Below, piece by piece: positions 1 through 10,300 of a stretch of 55,655 nucleotides of DNA. Numbering within the stretch: the stretch's first letter is position 1; each line of letters opens with the position of its first letter. The DNA is from Hyphomicrobiales bacterium (GTDB lineage: Bacteria > Pseudomonadota > Alphaproteobacteria > Rhizobiales > Beijerinckiaceae). The position numbers and the translations under genes were made by a program. Location of the stretch: positions 1 to 55,655 of the forward strand of contig RXIY01000066.1 in NCBI GenBank assembly GCA_003963405.1, in the 5' to 3' direction. The notes beneath the pieces are model-generated. The model saw nothing but the letters and a program-made list of their open reading frames with translations, did not search any database and was not told the DNA's origin.

Positions 1-38
1 CCTGAAGGTCGCAGGTTCAAATCCTGCCCCCGCATCCA
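1..38 (+). tRNA. tRNA 3' end, probably initiator tRNA-fMet (truncated by window edge)
   Basis: The first 38 bases carry a T-arm (GGTTCAAATCC), the 3' acceptor strand and an encoded CCA. The run CCTGAAGGTCGCAGGTTC followed by CCCCCGCA resembles alphaproteobacterial initiator tRNA, including the A expected at position 72. The discriminator base here is T, where A is usual, so the identity is an inference. The 5' half and the anticodon lie outside the window. Confidence 0.75.
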
Positions 39-114
39 AGGACTTCAAAAATTAGCAAAAAATCCAAAATAGACGGCGCGACCTGTGTGTGGTTGCGATG
101 CAGCAAAAATCCTC

Positions 115-143
115 TTGACACTTGTGCATTGCAGCATTACAAA
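115..143 (+). promoter_or_regulatory. Sigma-70-type promoter of the candidate small RNA
   Basis: A perfect -35 TTGACA (115-120) is followed, after exactly 17 bases, by TACAAA (138-143) as a -10. Transcription would begin near 150. No gene start with a ribosome binding site follows before the terminator at 207-238, which suggests a short non-coding transcript. Confidence 0.6.
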
Positions 144-149
144 AGAAAC

Positions 150-238
150 ACGCAGCGAGATTGATCTCGCTTCGTAGCCCTCCTTGGGCGTTTCCTCCCT
201 TGACTTGGGCCGCTGGACCTCCGGCGGCCCCTTTTTTT
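150..238 (+). ncRNA. Candidate trans-acting small RNA with two CCTCC (anti-Shine-Dalgarno) motifs
   Basis: The predicted transcript is about 89 nt long and runs from the promoter at 115-143 to an intrinsic terminator. Hairpin 1 is a 7-bp perfect stem (154-160 with 165-171, loop TTGA). It is followed by CCCTCC (178-183) and CCTCCC (194-199), which lie outside the main stems and could pair with Shine-Dalgarno sequences. The terminator is a 10-bp stem followed by seven T. This architecture resembles alphaproteobacterial sRNAs of the alpha-r14/NfeR or cuckoo type, whose loops carry CCUCC-like motifs. That family assignment is an inference, as no covariance search was possible. A short protein is unlikely because no ribosome binding site with a credible frame is visible. 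Confidence 0.55.
207..238 (+). terminator. Rho-independent terminator of the candidate small RNA
   Basis: A 10-bp stem (207-216 with 221-230, loop ACCT, one G-U pair) is followed by C and seven T (232-238). It faces the + strand, so it does not serve the minus-strand cobalamin operon ending at 251. Confidence 0.85.
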
Positions 239-250
239 GCTCAGGGAGCA

Positions 251-1552
251 TCAGCCGATCACATGGAAGAAAGAGCCGGAAACGTGCTCCTGTCGGAGGC
301 CCTCGCGCATTTCGCTGTCGCTATAGGCGTCTCTGGCCATAACGAACGGTTCGCCTGATTGTCTGACGACCGAGGCGTAGTGAAATTCGTGTCCGCGTAT
401 GATTTTACCTTTCGGCCCGAGGCAATGGTCGGCAGGGAGGCGCGCAATGCGGTAGCCGAGATGAAGTTTGCGTGTCGCGAAACTGGTTTCGAGATCGAGC
501 AGCCCGGCCATTGGATGCGCGTCGCCGGTCGCGTCGACGAGCGTGCGGCCGAGAACCATGAAACCTCCACATTCACCGTGAACGGGACGCGTTCGAGCGA
601 AATCGCGCAGGCCAGCGAGGAAGGTCGAGGCCTGCGCGAGACGCCCCGCATGCAACTCGGGATAGCCGCCGGGTAGCCAGCACAGCTCACAGTGCTGGGG
701 AGGCGCTTCGTCGGCTAGCGGCGAGAAAGGGAAGAGCTCGGCTCCGGCAGCCCGCCAACCGCGGGCAAGATGAGGATAAAAGAACGAAAATGCTTCATCT
801 CGGGCGATGGCGATTCGTTGGGCGGGCGGCTTTATCGAAAAGTTCGGCGCAGGTAGCGAGGGGGCGACGGCGGCCGCTTGGGCGACTGCATCGAGATCGA
901 TGTGAGCTTCGGCGAAATCGGCAAGCGCATTCAGGCGCTCATGGAGCTGTGCGGTCTCTCCGGCCTGCACGAGTCCGAGATGACGCTCCGGCAGGCCGAC
1001 CGCCTCGTTGCGGGGCAGGGCGCCGAAAAGGGGCAAACCCAAAGCGGCCACCCCGTCCGCGACCAATCGCCGGTGGCGCGCGCTGCCGATGCGATTGGCG
1101 ATGACGCCCGCGATCGTCAGCCGGGGGTCGTGAGACGCCAGACCGCGAATGACGGCTGCGGCCGTCTGGGCCTGTCCCGAAACATCCTGCACGAGCAGAA
1201 CCGGCCAACCCAGCATCGCGGCGATGTCCGCGCTCGCGCCCACGCCCGACGCGCCGCCCGGGGCGCCGTCGAAAAGACCCATGGCGCCTTCGGCGACGAT
1301 GAGGTCTGCGCCCGCGCTCGCCAGCTCAGCGAGCGCGCCGATCGTCGGGGCGCTCATGGCCCAGGAGTCGAGGTTGAGGCTGTCGCGCCCGGTCGCGGCG
1401 GCGTGAAAGGCGGGATCGATATAATCGGGGCCGCATTTGACGGCGCTCACGCGCAGGCCGCGCCGCGTCAGCGCCCGCATGAGGCCAAGCGCCAGCGTCG
1501 TCTTGCCCGAGCCGGAGCGGGCGGCGGCAATCAGAAGACCAGGCGCCGTCAC
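251..1552 (-). CDS. cobB: Cobyrinate a,c-diamide synthase CobB (aerobic pathway: hydrogenobyrinic acid a,c-diamide synthase)
   Basis: This enzyme amidates the a and c carboxylates of the corrin ring with glutamine and ATP. The N-terminal P-loop domain has SGSGKTT near residues 13-19. The C-terminal class I glutamine amidotransferase-like domain has its nucleophile Cys328 in GECGGFM and His388 in RGHEFHY. At 433 residues it has the usual family length. The start is GTG, overlapping the cobM stop by four bases (GTGA), so translation is coupled. It is the last gene of the riboswitch-controlled operon. In the aerobic pathway the product feeds the cobaltochelatase whose large subunit, CobN, is encoded upstream. 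Confidence 0.95.
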   Translation of the reverse strand: MTAPGLLIAAARSGSGKTTLALGLMRALTRRGLRVSAVKCGPDYIDPAFHAAATGRDSLNLDSWAMSAPTIGALAELASAGADLIVAEGAMGLFDGAPGGASGVGASADIAAMLGWPVLLVQDVSGQAQTAAAVIRGLASHDPRLTIAGVIANRIGSARHRRLVADGVAALGLPLFGALPRNEAVGLPERHLGLVQAGETAQLHERLNALADFAEAHIDLDAVAQAAAVAPSLPAPNFSIKPPAQRIAIARDEAFSFFYPHLARGWRAAGAELFPFSPLADEAPPQHCELCWLPGGYPELHAGRLAQASTFLAGLRDFARTRPVHGECGGFMVLGRTLVDATGDAHPMAGLLDLETSFATRKLHLGYRIARLPADHCLGPKGKIIRGHEFHYASVVRQSGEPFVMARDAYSDSEMREGLRQEHVSGSFFHVIG

Positions 1553-2313
1553 AATTCCCCTCGCGGCCGGAAGCGACGATCATAGCCCGCGTCATAAAGC
1601 GCACTTTCTCGGAAATCCTCAGCGCCAAGGGCGGGACCGACGAGGATCAGCGCGGTGCGCTCCATGGGCGTCTCGGCGGCGCGGCTCTCGATGTCTGCGA
1701 GTGCGCCCCTGACGATCTTCTCGTCGGGCCAAGAGGCGCGATAGACGAGCGCAACGGGGCACTCGGGGCCGTAGAAGGGCATGAGCTCCTCGACGACGCG
1801 CGGGAGCACATGGATCGAAAGATGAATCGCGAGCGTCGCGCCGGATTGCGCAAAGGTCGCGAGCTTTTCGCGCGCCGGCATGGCCGAGGCGCGGCCCGAG
1901 GTGCGCGTCAGGACGACGGACTGCGCGAGTTCCGGCAACGTCAGCTCGCGTTGCAGGGTGGCGGCGGCGGCGGCGAAGGCCGGGACGCCCGGCGTCATCG
2001 TATAGGGAATGCCGAGCGCGCGCAGGCGGCGCGTCTGTTCGCCGACGGCGCTCCAGATGGAGAGATCGCCCGAATGCAGCCGCGCCACCTCGAGGCCGGC
2101 TTCATGGGCCGCTGTCATTTCCGCGATGATGTCGTCGAGCGACAGGGGCGCCGTATCGACGATGCGCGCGCCCTTCGGGCAATGCGCCAGAACGCCCGCC
2201 GGCACGAGAGACCCCGCATAGAGACACACCGGGCAGCGCGCGATGAGATCGCGGCCGCGCAGCGTCAGGAGATCAGCCGCGCCGGGGCCGGCGCCGATGA
2301 AATGGACGGTCAT
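1549..2313 (-). CDS. cobM: Precorrin-4 C(11)-methyltransferase CobM
   Basis: This S-adenosylmethionine-dependent methylase acts at C-11 of precorrin-4 to give precorrin-5. The N-terminus carries the tetrapyrrole-methylase signature ([16 protein letters not shown], residues 5-20), and the 254-residue length is typical of CobM/CbiF. The ATG start overlaps the end of cobE by four bases and the stop overlaps the cobB start, so it sits in a tightly coupled chain. CbiF is the anaerobic homologue; cobG and cobN in the same operon point to the aerobic branch. Confidence 0.93.
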   Translation of the reverse strand: MTVHFIGAGPGAADLLTLRGRDLIARCPVCLYAGSLVPAGVLAHCPKGARIVDTAPLSLDDIIAEMTAAHEAGLEVARLHSGDLSIWSAVGEQTRRLRALGIPYTMTPGVPAFAAAAATLQRELTLPELAQSVVLTRTSGRASAMPAREKLATFAQSGATLAIHLSIHVLPRVVEELMPFYGPECPVALVYRASWPDEKIVRGALADIESRAAETPMERTALILVGPALGAEDFRESALYDAGYDRRFRPRGEL

Positions 2314-2705
2314 TGTTCATCCTCTTCGCCGATGGCCAGCGCGCAGGCGACGGTGGGCGTCGCGACGCGGGGCGCGAGCAACCGGCTGTTGGGTCCGGCC
2401 CCGACGAGCGCGGCGGCTTCGGCGACGCTGCCCACGCCGAACATGGCCTGCACCCGCGGGGAGTGGGTGGGCGCCGCGCCCCTTCGCGCCTTGAGCGCCT
2501 CCAGCGGCAGGAAAAGGAGGCCGACGCCGAGCGTCTGGGCCGCTTCATGCAGCCCCGCTTCGTCGGCTTTGCTTTCGAGCGTGCAGAGTGTCACGCGCGA
2601 GAGCGGCGCCCCGTGCCGCGATGCGACTTCGCGCACGAGATCGACGATCGGTTGGGCGGCGACGCCCCGGCGCGCGCCGAGACCGGCGGCGTATCGCACG
2701 CTCAT
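2310..2705 (-). CDS. cobE: Cobalamin biosynthesis protein CobE (CbiG C-terminal domain-like)
   Basis: This 131-residue protein is related to the C-terminal domain of CbiG. It has the conserved opening [11 protein letters not shown], the central [11 protein letters not shown] and the C-terminal [11 protein letters not shown] typical of the family. CobE is needed in aerobic cobalamin synthesis, but its exact chemistry is less well defined than that of its neighbours. The ATG start overlaps the cobL stop by four bases and the gene ends inside the cobM start, placing it between cobL and cobM in the operon. An upstream in-frame extension exists, but it runs through cobL and is not used. Confidence 0.85.
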   Translation of the reverse strand: MSVRYAAGLGARRGVAAQPIVDLVREVASRHGAPLSRVTLCTLESKADEAGLHEAAQTLGVGLLFLPLEALKARRGAAPTHSPRVQAMFGVGSVAEAAALVGAGPNSRLLAPRVATPTVACALAIGEEDEQ

Positions 2706-3904
2706 GGCTTCACCACGCGCCATTGCAGCACGCCCATGCCGGGATCGAGCGCGTGAAAGCGGCCGACCGGGCGCGCCCGCGCGATTTGCAGATGGATGAG
2801 ATCGCCGCCTTTTTGCTCGAAGGTTTGCGCGAGCAGCGTCTGCGTTTCGAGCGTCACGGCGTTGACGACGAGGCGGCCGGACGACGGAAGCGCGCGCCAG
2901 GCGGCCTTCAGCGTCTCGGCGTTGGCGCCGCCGCCGATGAAGATGGCGTCGGGCGTTTGCAAAGTCTCCAGCGCCTGTGGCGCGGCGCCGGTGACGATCG
3001 CGAGATCGGGGACGCCGAGCGCATGCGCGTTGCGCGCGATGCGCGTCGCGCGGAGGGCGTCGCGTTCGATGGCGATGGCGCGATTGGCGGAATCGCAGAG
3101 CATCCATTCGATGCAGACGGAGCCCGAGCCTGCGCCAATGTCCCAGAGCGTCTCTCCCTTGCGCGGCGTGAGCGCGGAAAGCGTGACGGCGCGAATCTCG
3201 CGCTTGGTCAGCTGGCCGTCGTTTTCGAACCAGTCGTCGGGCAGGCCCGGCGCGCGCGGGACGATGCGCGCGCTTGCGTCGGCGACGACCTCGATGGCGA
3301 CCGTGTTGAGCGCCGCAATGTCGCCGAGAGAAAAAGCGTCGGCGCGCGTCTCGCGGATGCGCTCCTGCGGGCCGTCGAGCCGTTCGAGAACGATGAGCCG
3401 CGAGGCGCCCATGCCGTTTGCCGCCAGATGCGCGGCGATGCGCGCGGGCGTGGTTTCGTCCCAGGAGAGCGCCATGATGCGCGCGCGCGGCTGCAGATGC
3501 GGCGCGATGCGCTCGAAGGCGCGCCCGTGCAGGGAGACGAGCGCGCAATCCTGCTGGCTCCAGCCGAGCCGCGCGGCGGCGAGCGAGAACGCCGAAGGCG
3601 CGGGAACGACGAAGATTTCGTCTCCCGGAACATGCCGGCTGATGAGCTCGCCGACGCCATAGAAGAAGGGATCGCCCGAGGCGAGCACGACAGTCGGTCG
3701 GCCGCGTTGGGCCATGAGGCGCGGAATGGCCTCCATGAGCGGCGAGGGCCAGGGAAGCTTTTCGGCGCGCACGTCGCCGATGAGCGACAGATGCCGCGCG
3801 CCGCCGACGATGAGCGTGGCATTGGCGACGAGCGCGCGCGCGGCGGGCGTCAAAGCCTCGAGGCCGCCTTCGCCGATGCCGATGATGGAGAGCCATTTCT
3901 CCAT
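2702..3904 (-). CDS. cobL: Precorrin-6Y C5,15-methyltransferase (decarboxylating) CobL
   Basis: This bifunctional fusion methylates C-5 and C-15 and removes the C-12 acetate carboxyl group of precorrin-6Y. Residues 1 to about 200 form the CbiE-type methylase, starting MEKWLSIIGIGEGG. The C-terminal half is CbiT-like with a Rossmann motif DIGAGSGSVCIEWML. The length of 400 residues fits the CbiE-CbiT fusion seen in aerobic producers. The chosen ATG lies two bases after the cobJ stop. The substrate is normally made by CobK, which is not encoded in the window. Confidence 0.94.
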   Translation of the reverse strand: MEKWLSIIGIGEGGLEALTPAARALVANATLIVGGARHLSLIGDVRAEKLPWPSPLMEAIPRLMAQRGRPTVVLASGDPFFYGVGELISRHVPGDEIFVVPAPSAFSLAAARLGWSQQDCALVSLHGRAFERIAPHLQPRARIMALSWDETTPARIAAHLAANGMGASRLIVLERLDGPQERIRETRADAFSLGDIAALNTVAIEVVADASARIVPRAPGLPDDWFENDGQLTKREIRAVTLSALTPRKGETLWDIGAGSGSVCIEWMLCDSANRAIAIERDALRATRIARNAHALGVPDLAIVTGAAPQALETLQTPDAIFIGGGANAETLKAAWRALPSSGRLVVNAVTLETQTLLAQTFEQKGGDLIHLQIARARPVGRFHALDPGMGVLQWRVVKP

Positions 3905-3905
3905 T

Positions 3906-4658
3906 CTAGAGCGCCTTTCGCGAGCTATAGACCCAGTCGCGCGCGCCCTCCCGCGCGATGCGCTTCGTGCCGCTCGCGCCGATGAGGACGAGCGTCGACA
4001 TGTCGACTTGCGTCGGGTCGACCTCGTCGAGCCGGGTGAAGAGGATGTCTTCCTTCTCACGTCCAACGGATTTCGCGAGGGCGACGAAGGTCTCGCCGGG
4101 AAGGAAGCGCCGCAGCAGGGCGAAGGCATCCGCGATGCGCGTCGGGCGGGCGCGCGAGGCCGGATTGTAAAGTGCGATGACGAAGTCGCCGCGCGCGGCG
4201 TGCTCCAGTCGCTTCTCGATGATGTCCCAGGGCTTGAGATTATCGGAAAGCGAGATGGCGCAGAAATCATGGCCGAGGGGCGCGCCGAGCCGCGCGGCGG
4301 CGGCCTGCATGGCCGAAACGCCGGGCAACACGCGAATGTCGAGATCGCGCCATTCGAGCGGCCCATGATCCACCGCCTCGAACACGGCCGCCGCCATGGC
4401 GAAGACGCCGGGATCGCCGCCTGAAACCACCGCGACGATGCGGCCCGCCTGCGTGCGGATCAGCGCCTCGCGCGCGCGGTCGAGTTCGACGCGATTGTCG
4501 CTTGCAAGCCGCGTCTGTCCTTCGCGCACGGGGACGCGGGCGACATAAGGCTCGTAGCCGATGATGTCCTGCGCTTCGGCAAGCGCCGCGCGCGCTTCGC
4601 TTGTGAGGAAGCGTTCGTCAGAGGGACCGAGGCCCACGATGTAAAGTCGGCCGCTCAC
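3906..4658 (-). CDS. cobJ: Precorrin-3B C(17)-methyltransferase CobJ
   Basis: This enzyme catalyses C-17 methylation and ring contraction, converting precorrin-3B to precorrin-4. The 250-residue protein starts with the methylase motif YIVGLGPSDERFLT, and VSGGDPGVFAMAA forms part of the SAM-binding site. The start is GTG, overlapping the cobI stop (GTGA). The gene sits directly before cobL. In many rhizobial clusters cobK lies at this junction, but here the two genes are separated by a single base. Confidence 0.94.
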   Translation of the reverse strand: MSGRLYIVGLGPSDERFLTSEARAALAEAQDIIGYEPYVARVPVREGQTRLASDNRVELDRAREALIRTQAGRIVAVVSGGDPGVFAMAAAVFEAVDHGPLEWRDLDIRVLPGVSAMQAAAARLGAPLGHDFCAISLSDNLKPWDIIEKRLEHAARGDFVIALYNPASRARPTRIADAFALLRRFLPGETFVALAKSVGREKEDILFTRLDEVDPTQVDMSTLVLIGASGTKRIAREGARDWVYSSRKAL

Positions 4659-5419
4659 GGACGCCGGCCCTGTCCCGGCACGAGCGCCATGGAGAAATAG
4701 GGCGCGACGTCGTCGTGCTTCTCGGCGAAGGGCATGATCTTCTCGCCCGCCATGGCGCCCCGTTCGACATAGACGGCGCGATCGATGACGCCAGCGCGCC
4801 GCATGGCGCGGCGCAGCTTCGCGAAGTTGCCGCCGAGCTTCATCACGACGGCGGCGTCGGTCTTGGCGAGGCGTTCGGCGAGCGTGTCTTCGTCGAGCGT
4901 CGCGGGCAGAACGGTGAGAATGTCGTCGCCCCATGTCATGGGCTGGCGCGCCGCCGCGAAACATCCGGACATGCCGGAAACGCCTGCGCAGATCTCGACG
5001 CGGAAACGGCGTTCGAGACGGGTGAACATATGCATGAAGGAGCCGTAAAGGAGGGGATCGCCCTCGCAGAGCAAGGTCACATCCTGCCCGCGCTCGAGCA
5101 GCGCGCCGATGCGCGCGGCGCTCTCTTCGTAGAAGCCCGCGAGCGCAGCCACATAGGCGGGGTCGTCGAAGGGGATTTCGGTCGTGACCGGATAGAGAAG
5201 CGGCAGTTCCTCGCAGTCTTTCGGGAAGTAGCGTTCGGCGATGCCGCGGGCGTGGCTCGCGCGGCCGCGCTTCGCGAAATAGGCGAGCGTCGTGGCTTGC
5301 CCGATGAGACGCGCGGCCTTCACCGTCACGAGCTCCGGGTCGCCGGGGCCGAGCCCGACGCCGATCAACGCGCCGAGCGTGGCGGCGCGCTCCTTCGATG
5401 TCGCCGGATGCGCGTTCAT
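4655..5419 (-). CDS. cobI: Precorrin-2 C(20)-methyltransferase CobI
   Basis: This enzyme methylates C-20 of precorrin-2 to give precorrin-3A, the substrate of CobG. It is a 254-residue tetrapyrrole methylase with the glycine-rich motif GVGLGPGDPELVTV near the N-terminus and LLCEGDPLLYGSF in the middle. The ATG start overlaps the cobH stop by four bases, and an SD-like AGAAAGA precedes it. Frame, length and context all agree. Confidence 0.94.
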   Translation of the reverse strand: MNAHPATSKERAATLGALIGVGLGPGDPELVTVKAARLIGQATTLAYFAKRGRASHARGIAERYFPKDCEELPLLYPVTTEIPFDDPAYVAALAGFYEESAARIGALLERGQDVTLLCEGDPLLYGSFMHMFTRLERRFRVEICAGVSGMSGCFAAARQPMTWGDDILTVLPATLDEDTLAERLAKTDAAVVMKLGGNFAKLRRAMRRAGVIDRAVYVERGAMAGEKIMPFAEKHDDVAPYFSMALVPGQGRRP

Positions 5420-6045
5420 TCTTTCTCGCTCGCGAGCGCATTGACGGCGGCGGCGGCCATTGCGCTGCCGCCCTTGCGGCCCTTGACGATCGCGTAAGGC
5501 GCGCGCCCGTCGGCCGCAAGCGCGTCCTTCGATTCCGCCGCGCCGACGAAGCCGACCGGCATGCCGATCACGGCCGCGGGGCGGACGCCCTCGTCGAGCA
5601 TTTCGAGCAGGCGAAAGAGCGCCGTCGGCGCATTGCCGATCGCGACGACGGCGCCGTCGAGCCGGTTGCGCCACAACTCCATGGCCGCGGCGCTGCGCGT
5701 ATTTCCGAGCTCCGCGGCAAGCGCCGCGACAGTGGGCTCGGCCAGCGTGCAGACCACGGGATTTTGCGCGGGCAGGCGCGCGCGGGTCACGCCATGCGCG
5801 ACCATATTGGCGTCGCAGAGAATGGGCGCGCCCCGGCGCAGCGCGGCTTTCGCCTCCGAGACGAAAGTCTCGGAAAATTCTATATCGTCGGCGAGCTCGA
5901 CCATGCCGCAGGCGTGGATCATGCGCACGGCGACCTTTTCCTGCTCCGGCGTGAAGCGGGCGAGATTGGCTTCGGCGCGAATGATCGCGAAGGAGCGTTC
6001 ATAGATCGCCGCGCCGTCGCGAATATAGGTCAAAGCGTCGGACAT
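5416..6045 (-). CDS. cobH: Precorrin-8X methylmutase CobH
   Basis: This enzyme moves the C-11 methyl group to C-12, turning precorrin-8X into hydrogenobyrinate. The 209-residue CbiC/CobH protein has the motif MIHACGM with the presumed catalytic His44. The proline/glycine-rich GMPVGFVGAAESKDAL and KGRKGGSAMAAAA segments near the C-terminus are highly conserved in the family. Its start lies 15 bases inside the 3' end of cobG. The enzyme acts late in the pathway, so gene order does not follow reaction order. Confidence 0.95.
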   Translation of the reverse strand: MSDALTYIRDGAAIYERSFAIIRAEANLARFTPEQEKVAVRMIHACGMVELADDIEFSETFVSEAKAALRRGAPILCDANMVAHGVTRARLPAQNPVVCTLAEPTVAALAAELGNTRSAAAMELWRNRLDGAVVAIGNAPTALFRLLEMLDEGVRPAAVIGMPVGFVGAAESKDALAADGRAPYAIVKGRKGGSAMAAAAVNALASEKE

Positions 6046-7337
6046 TGGTTTTCCTCTGCGCGCGCGGCGAGCGCGCTTTTTGCGGCGTCGATGGCGAGCC
6101 CGGTCAGACTGGGAGCGTCGCTCGCGCGACCGTTCACGACCAGATCGAAAAGCCCATTGTTCGCAACAAGCGTCACGGCCGCGCGCCTCGGCCGCGCGCA
6201 GCCTTTGGCGCAGCCGGAGAGATGGAGGCCGACGCCATCTTTCCCCGCAAGCTTTTGCGCGAGCGGTGCGAGTTGCGCAAGATGCGCCCGTGTCGCGCCC
6301 TGGGCCTGCGGACATTCCGGCGCGCCGGGGCAGGCCACGACGGCGAGGCGGGGATCATTCGCCGAGACGATGAGATCGTGTTCTTGCGCCTCCGCGACGA
6401 TGCGCTGCGCGGCGTCAGGCGTCGCGGTCGGAATGAGAAAGGCGCGCCAGGGCGTGAGCCGCACTTCGGCGAGCCCCTCCTTCTCGGCGAGCGCCGCGAG
6501 ACGCGCAAGCTGCGCCGCACGCCAGCGGCCGAACGGCGCGGCGACGCCGGCATAGCAGACGCCTTGGGAGAAAGCGCCGAGAACGGCGGGACTGGCCTGC
6601 GTGGCGCGCGCATGAGGCGTCGTGACGAGTCCAGCCTGTCTCATCACCGCCTCGGCGCCGATCGCGGCCACGAGGCGGCGCATGCGGCGCAGCTCGAACG
6701 CGCCGTCGCGCAGCGTTACAAAGGCGCGCGCAAGGGCGAGCGCGGCCGGAACGGCTTCCGCAAGAGAGACGACGGCCGCGCCATCGTCGCAGCCCGCGAG
6801 GCTCAGGGCCACGCTTTTGGCGCCGGCGGCTTCGATACGTATATCCGCGCCCACATCGCCAAGCGTCGGCGCGCCGCCGTCGTCGACCGCAAGGAAGAAC
6901 TTCGCCGGAAGGGCGCCGAGCTCCGGCTCGTCCTGCACCGCCTGCGCAAGTTCGGCGGCGAGGGCATTGGCGTCGAAGGCGCCGCCATCGAGGCCGGCGA
7001 GCGGCGAGGCGACGATATTGGTCACGCGCTCGGCCGCCGCGTCTCGCGCCAGTAGCCCGGCGCTATCGAGGCCCGCGCGCGCCTCGCCGAGCGCGTCCTC
7101 GCGCACGCCGCGCAACTGTAATTGCGCCCGCTGCGACAGATCGACGAGGCCATTGCCGCATTCCGTGGAGACAGCGGCAAGAGCGGCGAGCTGCGCGGCG
7201 CCGATGCGCGAGCCGATGACCTTGGCGCGCATGAGCAACCCGTCATTGCTCCGCATGGGCGCAAAGGCCCCCGGACACCAGCCCTTCACCTCGGGGGCGC
7301 CCGATGGGCGGAGCGCGGTCTCAGGCGCGTGCGGCAT
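6030..7337 (-). CDS. cobG: Precorrin-3B synthase CobG
   Basis: This oxygen-using monooxygenase makes precorrin-3B from precorrin-3A and marks the aerobic cobalamin pathway. The 435-residue protein belongs to the sulfite/nitrite reductase ferredoxin-like family. Cysteines that would bind the Fe-S cluster occur in CPGAPECPQA and SGCAKGCARP. The ATG at 7337 is chosen because GGAGG precedes it by five bases; an ATG 15 bases upstream lacks a ribosome binding site. The start overlaps cobN by 17 bases. Its presence implies that the cells make B12 in air. Confidence 0.9.
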   Translation of the reverse strand: MPHAPETALRPSGAPEVKGWCPGAFAPMRSNDGLLMRAKVIGSRIGAAQLAALAAVSTECGNGLVDLSQRAQLQLRGVREDALGEARAGLDSAGLLARDAAAERVTNIVASPLAGLDGGAFDANALAAELAQAVQDEPELGALPAKFFLAVDDGGAPTLGDVGADIRIEAAGAKSVALSLAGCDDGAAVVSLAEAVPAALALARAFVTLRDGAFELRRMRRLVAAIGAEAVMRQAGLVTTPHARATQASPAVLGAFSQGVCYAGVAAPFGRWRAAQLARLAALAEKEGLAEVRLTPWRAFLIPTATPDAAQRIVAEAQEHDLIVSANDPRLAVVACPGAPECPQAQGATRAHLAQLAPLAQKLAGKDGVGLHLSGCAKGCARPRRAAVTLVANNGLFDLVVNGRASDAPSLTGLAIDAAKSALAARAEENQCPTL

Positions 7338-10300
7338 CGACGCCTCCGACATCGGCCAGAAGATCGCGCACGCTGTTGCGGCCCGTGCGCCAGAGCCCGC
7401 GCGCGAGCGCATCGTTGAAGGCGCGCGCCATCGCCTCCATGGCGCGGGGATTCTCGCGCGCCAGAAATTCTCGCACCTCGTCGTCCCCGAGCGTCGCGCT
7501 AAAAGCGAGGTCGTATTGCGCGTCGGTGACGAGGCCGCTCGTCGCCGCGAAGGCGTGGAGATTGTCGATCGCCTCGGCGATCTCGGCGCCGCCGCGATGG
7601 CCATGGCGCATCTGGCCCTCGAGCCAACGCGGATTGCAGAGCCGCATGCGCAGCACGCGCGCGATTTCGTCCTTCAATGGCCGTGCGCGCAACGTCTCGG
7701 GCCGCGTCGCGTCGAGATGCACCAGAGCCGCCGCGCCGCCCAGCATCCGGTTCGCTGCGGCGAAGCCGCCTTCATAATCGACGAAGGCGGGGCCGGTCAG
7801 AACGTCGACTTCCGCCATGTCCTGCACATGCACGTGAACGTCGGCGCGCGCGACCTGCGCGCTGAACGCGTCGAGCGCCGGCGCGCTGTCGCCCGCGCGG
7901 TCGAGCGCATGGCCGCCAGAGGCGAGAAAGGCGCGGGCGAGATCCTCGCGCGAAGCCCATTCGCCGCGCACCACCTTGTCGCCGACGCCGAGGCCATAGG
8001 CTCCCTGCGCCGCGCCGAAGACGCGGGTGAGTTCCGAAGCCTCCTTCAGCGGATTGAAGTCCGCGTCTTCGTCCAATGCGGCGACGGCGCGCACGGCGTC
8101 GTCGAAGAGTGCAATGAGGCCGGGAAACATGTCGCGGAAAAGCCCCGAGACATGGAGCGTCACATCGACGCGCGGGACGTCGAGCCGGGCTTGCGGCAGG
8201 ATTTCGAACCCGATGACGCGCGCGCTCGCATCGTCCCAGCGCGGCGCGACGCCCATCAAGGCGAGCGCCTGCGCGACATCCTCGCCGCCGGTGCGAATGG
8301 TGGCGCTGCCCCAGAGATCGAGCATGATCGCGCGCGGGAATTCGCCGTGCGTCTGAGCATGGGCGGTCATGATCTCGCGCGCGGCGCGGCGGCCGATCTC
8401 ATAGGCCGTCCGCGTGGGCGCGTGGCGCGGGTCGATGCAATAAAGATTGCGGCCGGTGGGCATCACGTCGGCGCGGCCGCGCGAGGGCGCGCCGGCGGGG
8501 CCGGGCTCCACGAAACGGCCCGCGAGCGCCGCGATCAACGCCTTTCGCTCGGAGGCGGCGCAGGCGTTGCGCGCCGGGTCGGCGTCGGCGCGGCCGAACA
8601 CATGCAAGCCGTCGCCGATGCGCAGCTCCTTCAGATCGCACATCCAGGCGTCGAGCCGCGCCAGCGTCTCCGCGAGATCGGTCTCGCGCGTGACGCCGCA
8701 TTCCTCAGCGAGCCCGATGCGCTCGGCTTCATCCAGAATGGCTCCCGCGATCAACTTGGCCCGGCGCGGATCGAGCGCGGCGGCGGAGGCGTATTCATCG
8801 AGGAGCGTCTCGATCGTCTGCGCCTTGTCGTAAAGGTCGGCCGTCATGAGCGGCGGCGTGAGATGGCCGATGACGACGGCGCTCGTGCGGCGCTTGGCCT
8901 GCGCGGCCTCGCCCGGATCGTTGACGATGAAGGGGTAGACGAGCGGCGTCGGCCCGAGGACTGCCTCCGGCGCGCAGCCTTGCGACAGCATCACGGATTT
9001 GCCCGGCAGCCATTCGAGCGTGCCATGCGCGCCGAGGTGAATCAGCGCGTCGATCTCGCGGACGTGACGCAGCCAGAGATAGAAGGCGACATAGGCGTGG
9101 CGCGGCGCCCGCTGCATGTCGTGATAGGTTTCGTAACGCTCTCCGCGCGCGCCGCGATCCGGTTGCAGGGCGACGACGAGAGCGCCGGCCGTGACGCAGG
9201 AGAAGCGGAAGGCGCCGTTTACGACCGCCGGATCGTCCTCGGCCGCGCCCCACGTCTCCTCCACGGCCCGGATGAAATCGGTGGGCAGGGCCGCGTGGAG
9301 GCGGCCGTAATCGGCGAGCGGGAAATCGACGCAACAGGCGCCGTCTTCGAGCGTGCGGACGAGCGAGCGCCCGTCTCCTGCGCGCGCAAGCGAGGCGTCG
9401 CCGAGCCTGTAACCCGCAATTTGCAACGCCGAGACGATTTCGCTGGCGCTCGCTTCGGCGTCCAGCCCGATGGCGTAACCGCCGCGTCCGCGACGCGCGG
9501 GATAATCGGAAAGGACGAGCGCGAGGCTTTTCTCGGCGTTGGGCTTGCGGCGCAGCCGCGCCCAGTTGGCTGCGAGATCGGCGACGAAGGCGATGCGCGT
9601 CGGTTCGGGCGCATGGCGCGGCTCGTCGAACTCGGCGGCGCTACGCGCGGCGATTTCCTTGAAGGAGATGGCGCGGGTGAAGATGCGGCCGTCGACTTCC
9701 GGCAGCACGACATTCATCGCCAGATCGGCCCCATTGGCGCCGCGCGCGGAAGCGGTCCAGGCGTCGCGCGTCGAGGTCGCGAGCGCGACCTGCAAGACAG
9801 GCGCGTCGGCGCGGTCGAGCACGCCGCCGCCGTCGCGCCGCGCCGAGAAGGCGGTGGCGTTGAGGATGACGTCGGGCGCGAAGCGATCCAGCGATTGCGC
9901 GACGAAGGCTTCGCTCTCGGGCTCCTTCAGGCTCGCGACATAGGTCGCCTCGACGCAGAAGCCGCGTGCGCGCAAAGCCTCGGCGAGCGCCGCGATCGGC
10001 GCGACATCGTCCGCGAGATAGAGCGAGCGGTAGAAGAGGATCGCAGCGCGCGGCGCATCCGCGGGCGCCTCGCGGCAAGCGGCCTCGAAGCGGCCGGCGC
10101 TCGCGACGGGGACGCTCTCGCGCCAGACGGCGGGGCGCCCGGAGAGTGTGGACGCATAGACGAGAAAGGATCGAAGATTATCCGGCCCGCCATCCTGGAA
10201 GTAACGCCAGATGCGCGCGAGCGCCGCGTCGTCCAGCGTCGACGCATTGGAGAGGCGCATGTCGGCGACCGTGTCGCCAGGCACGATCGCGAGCGCGAGG

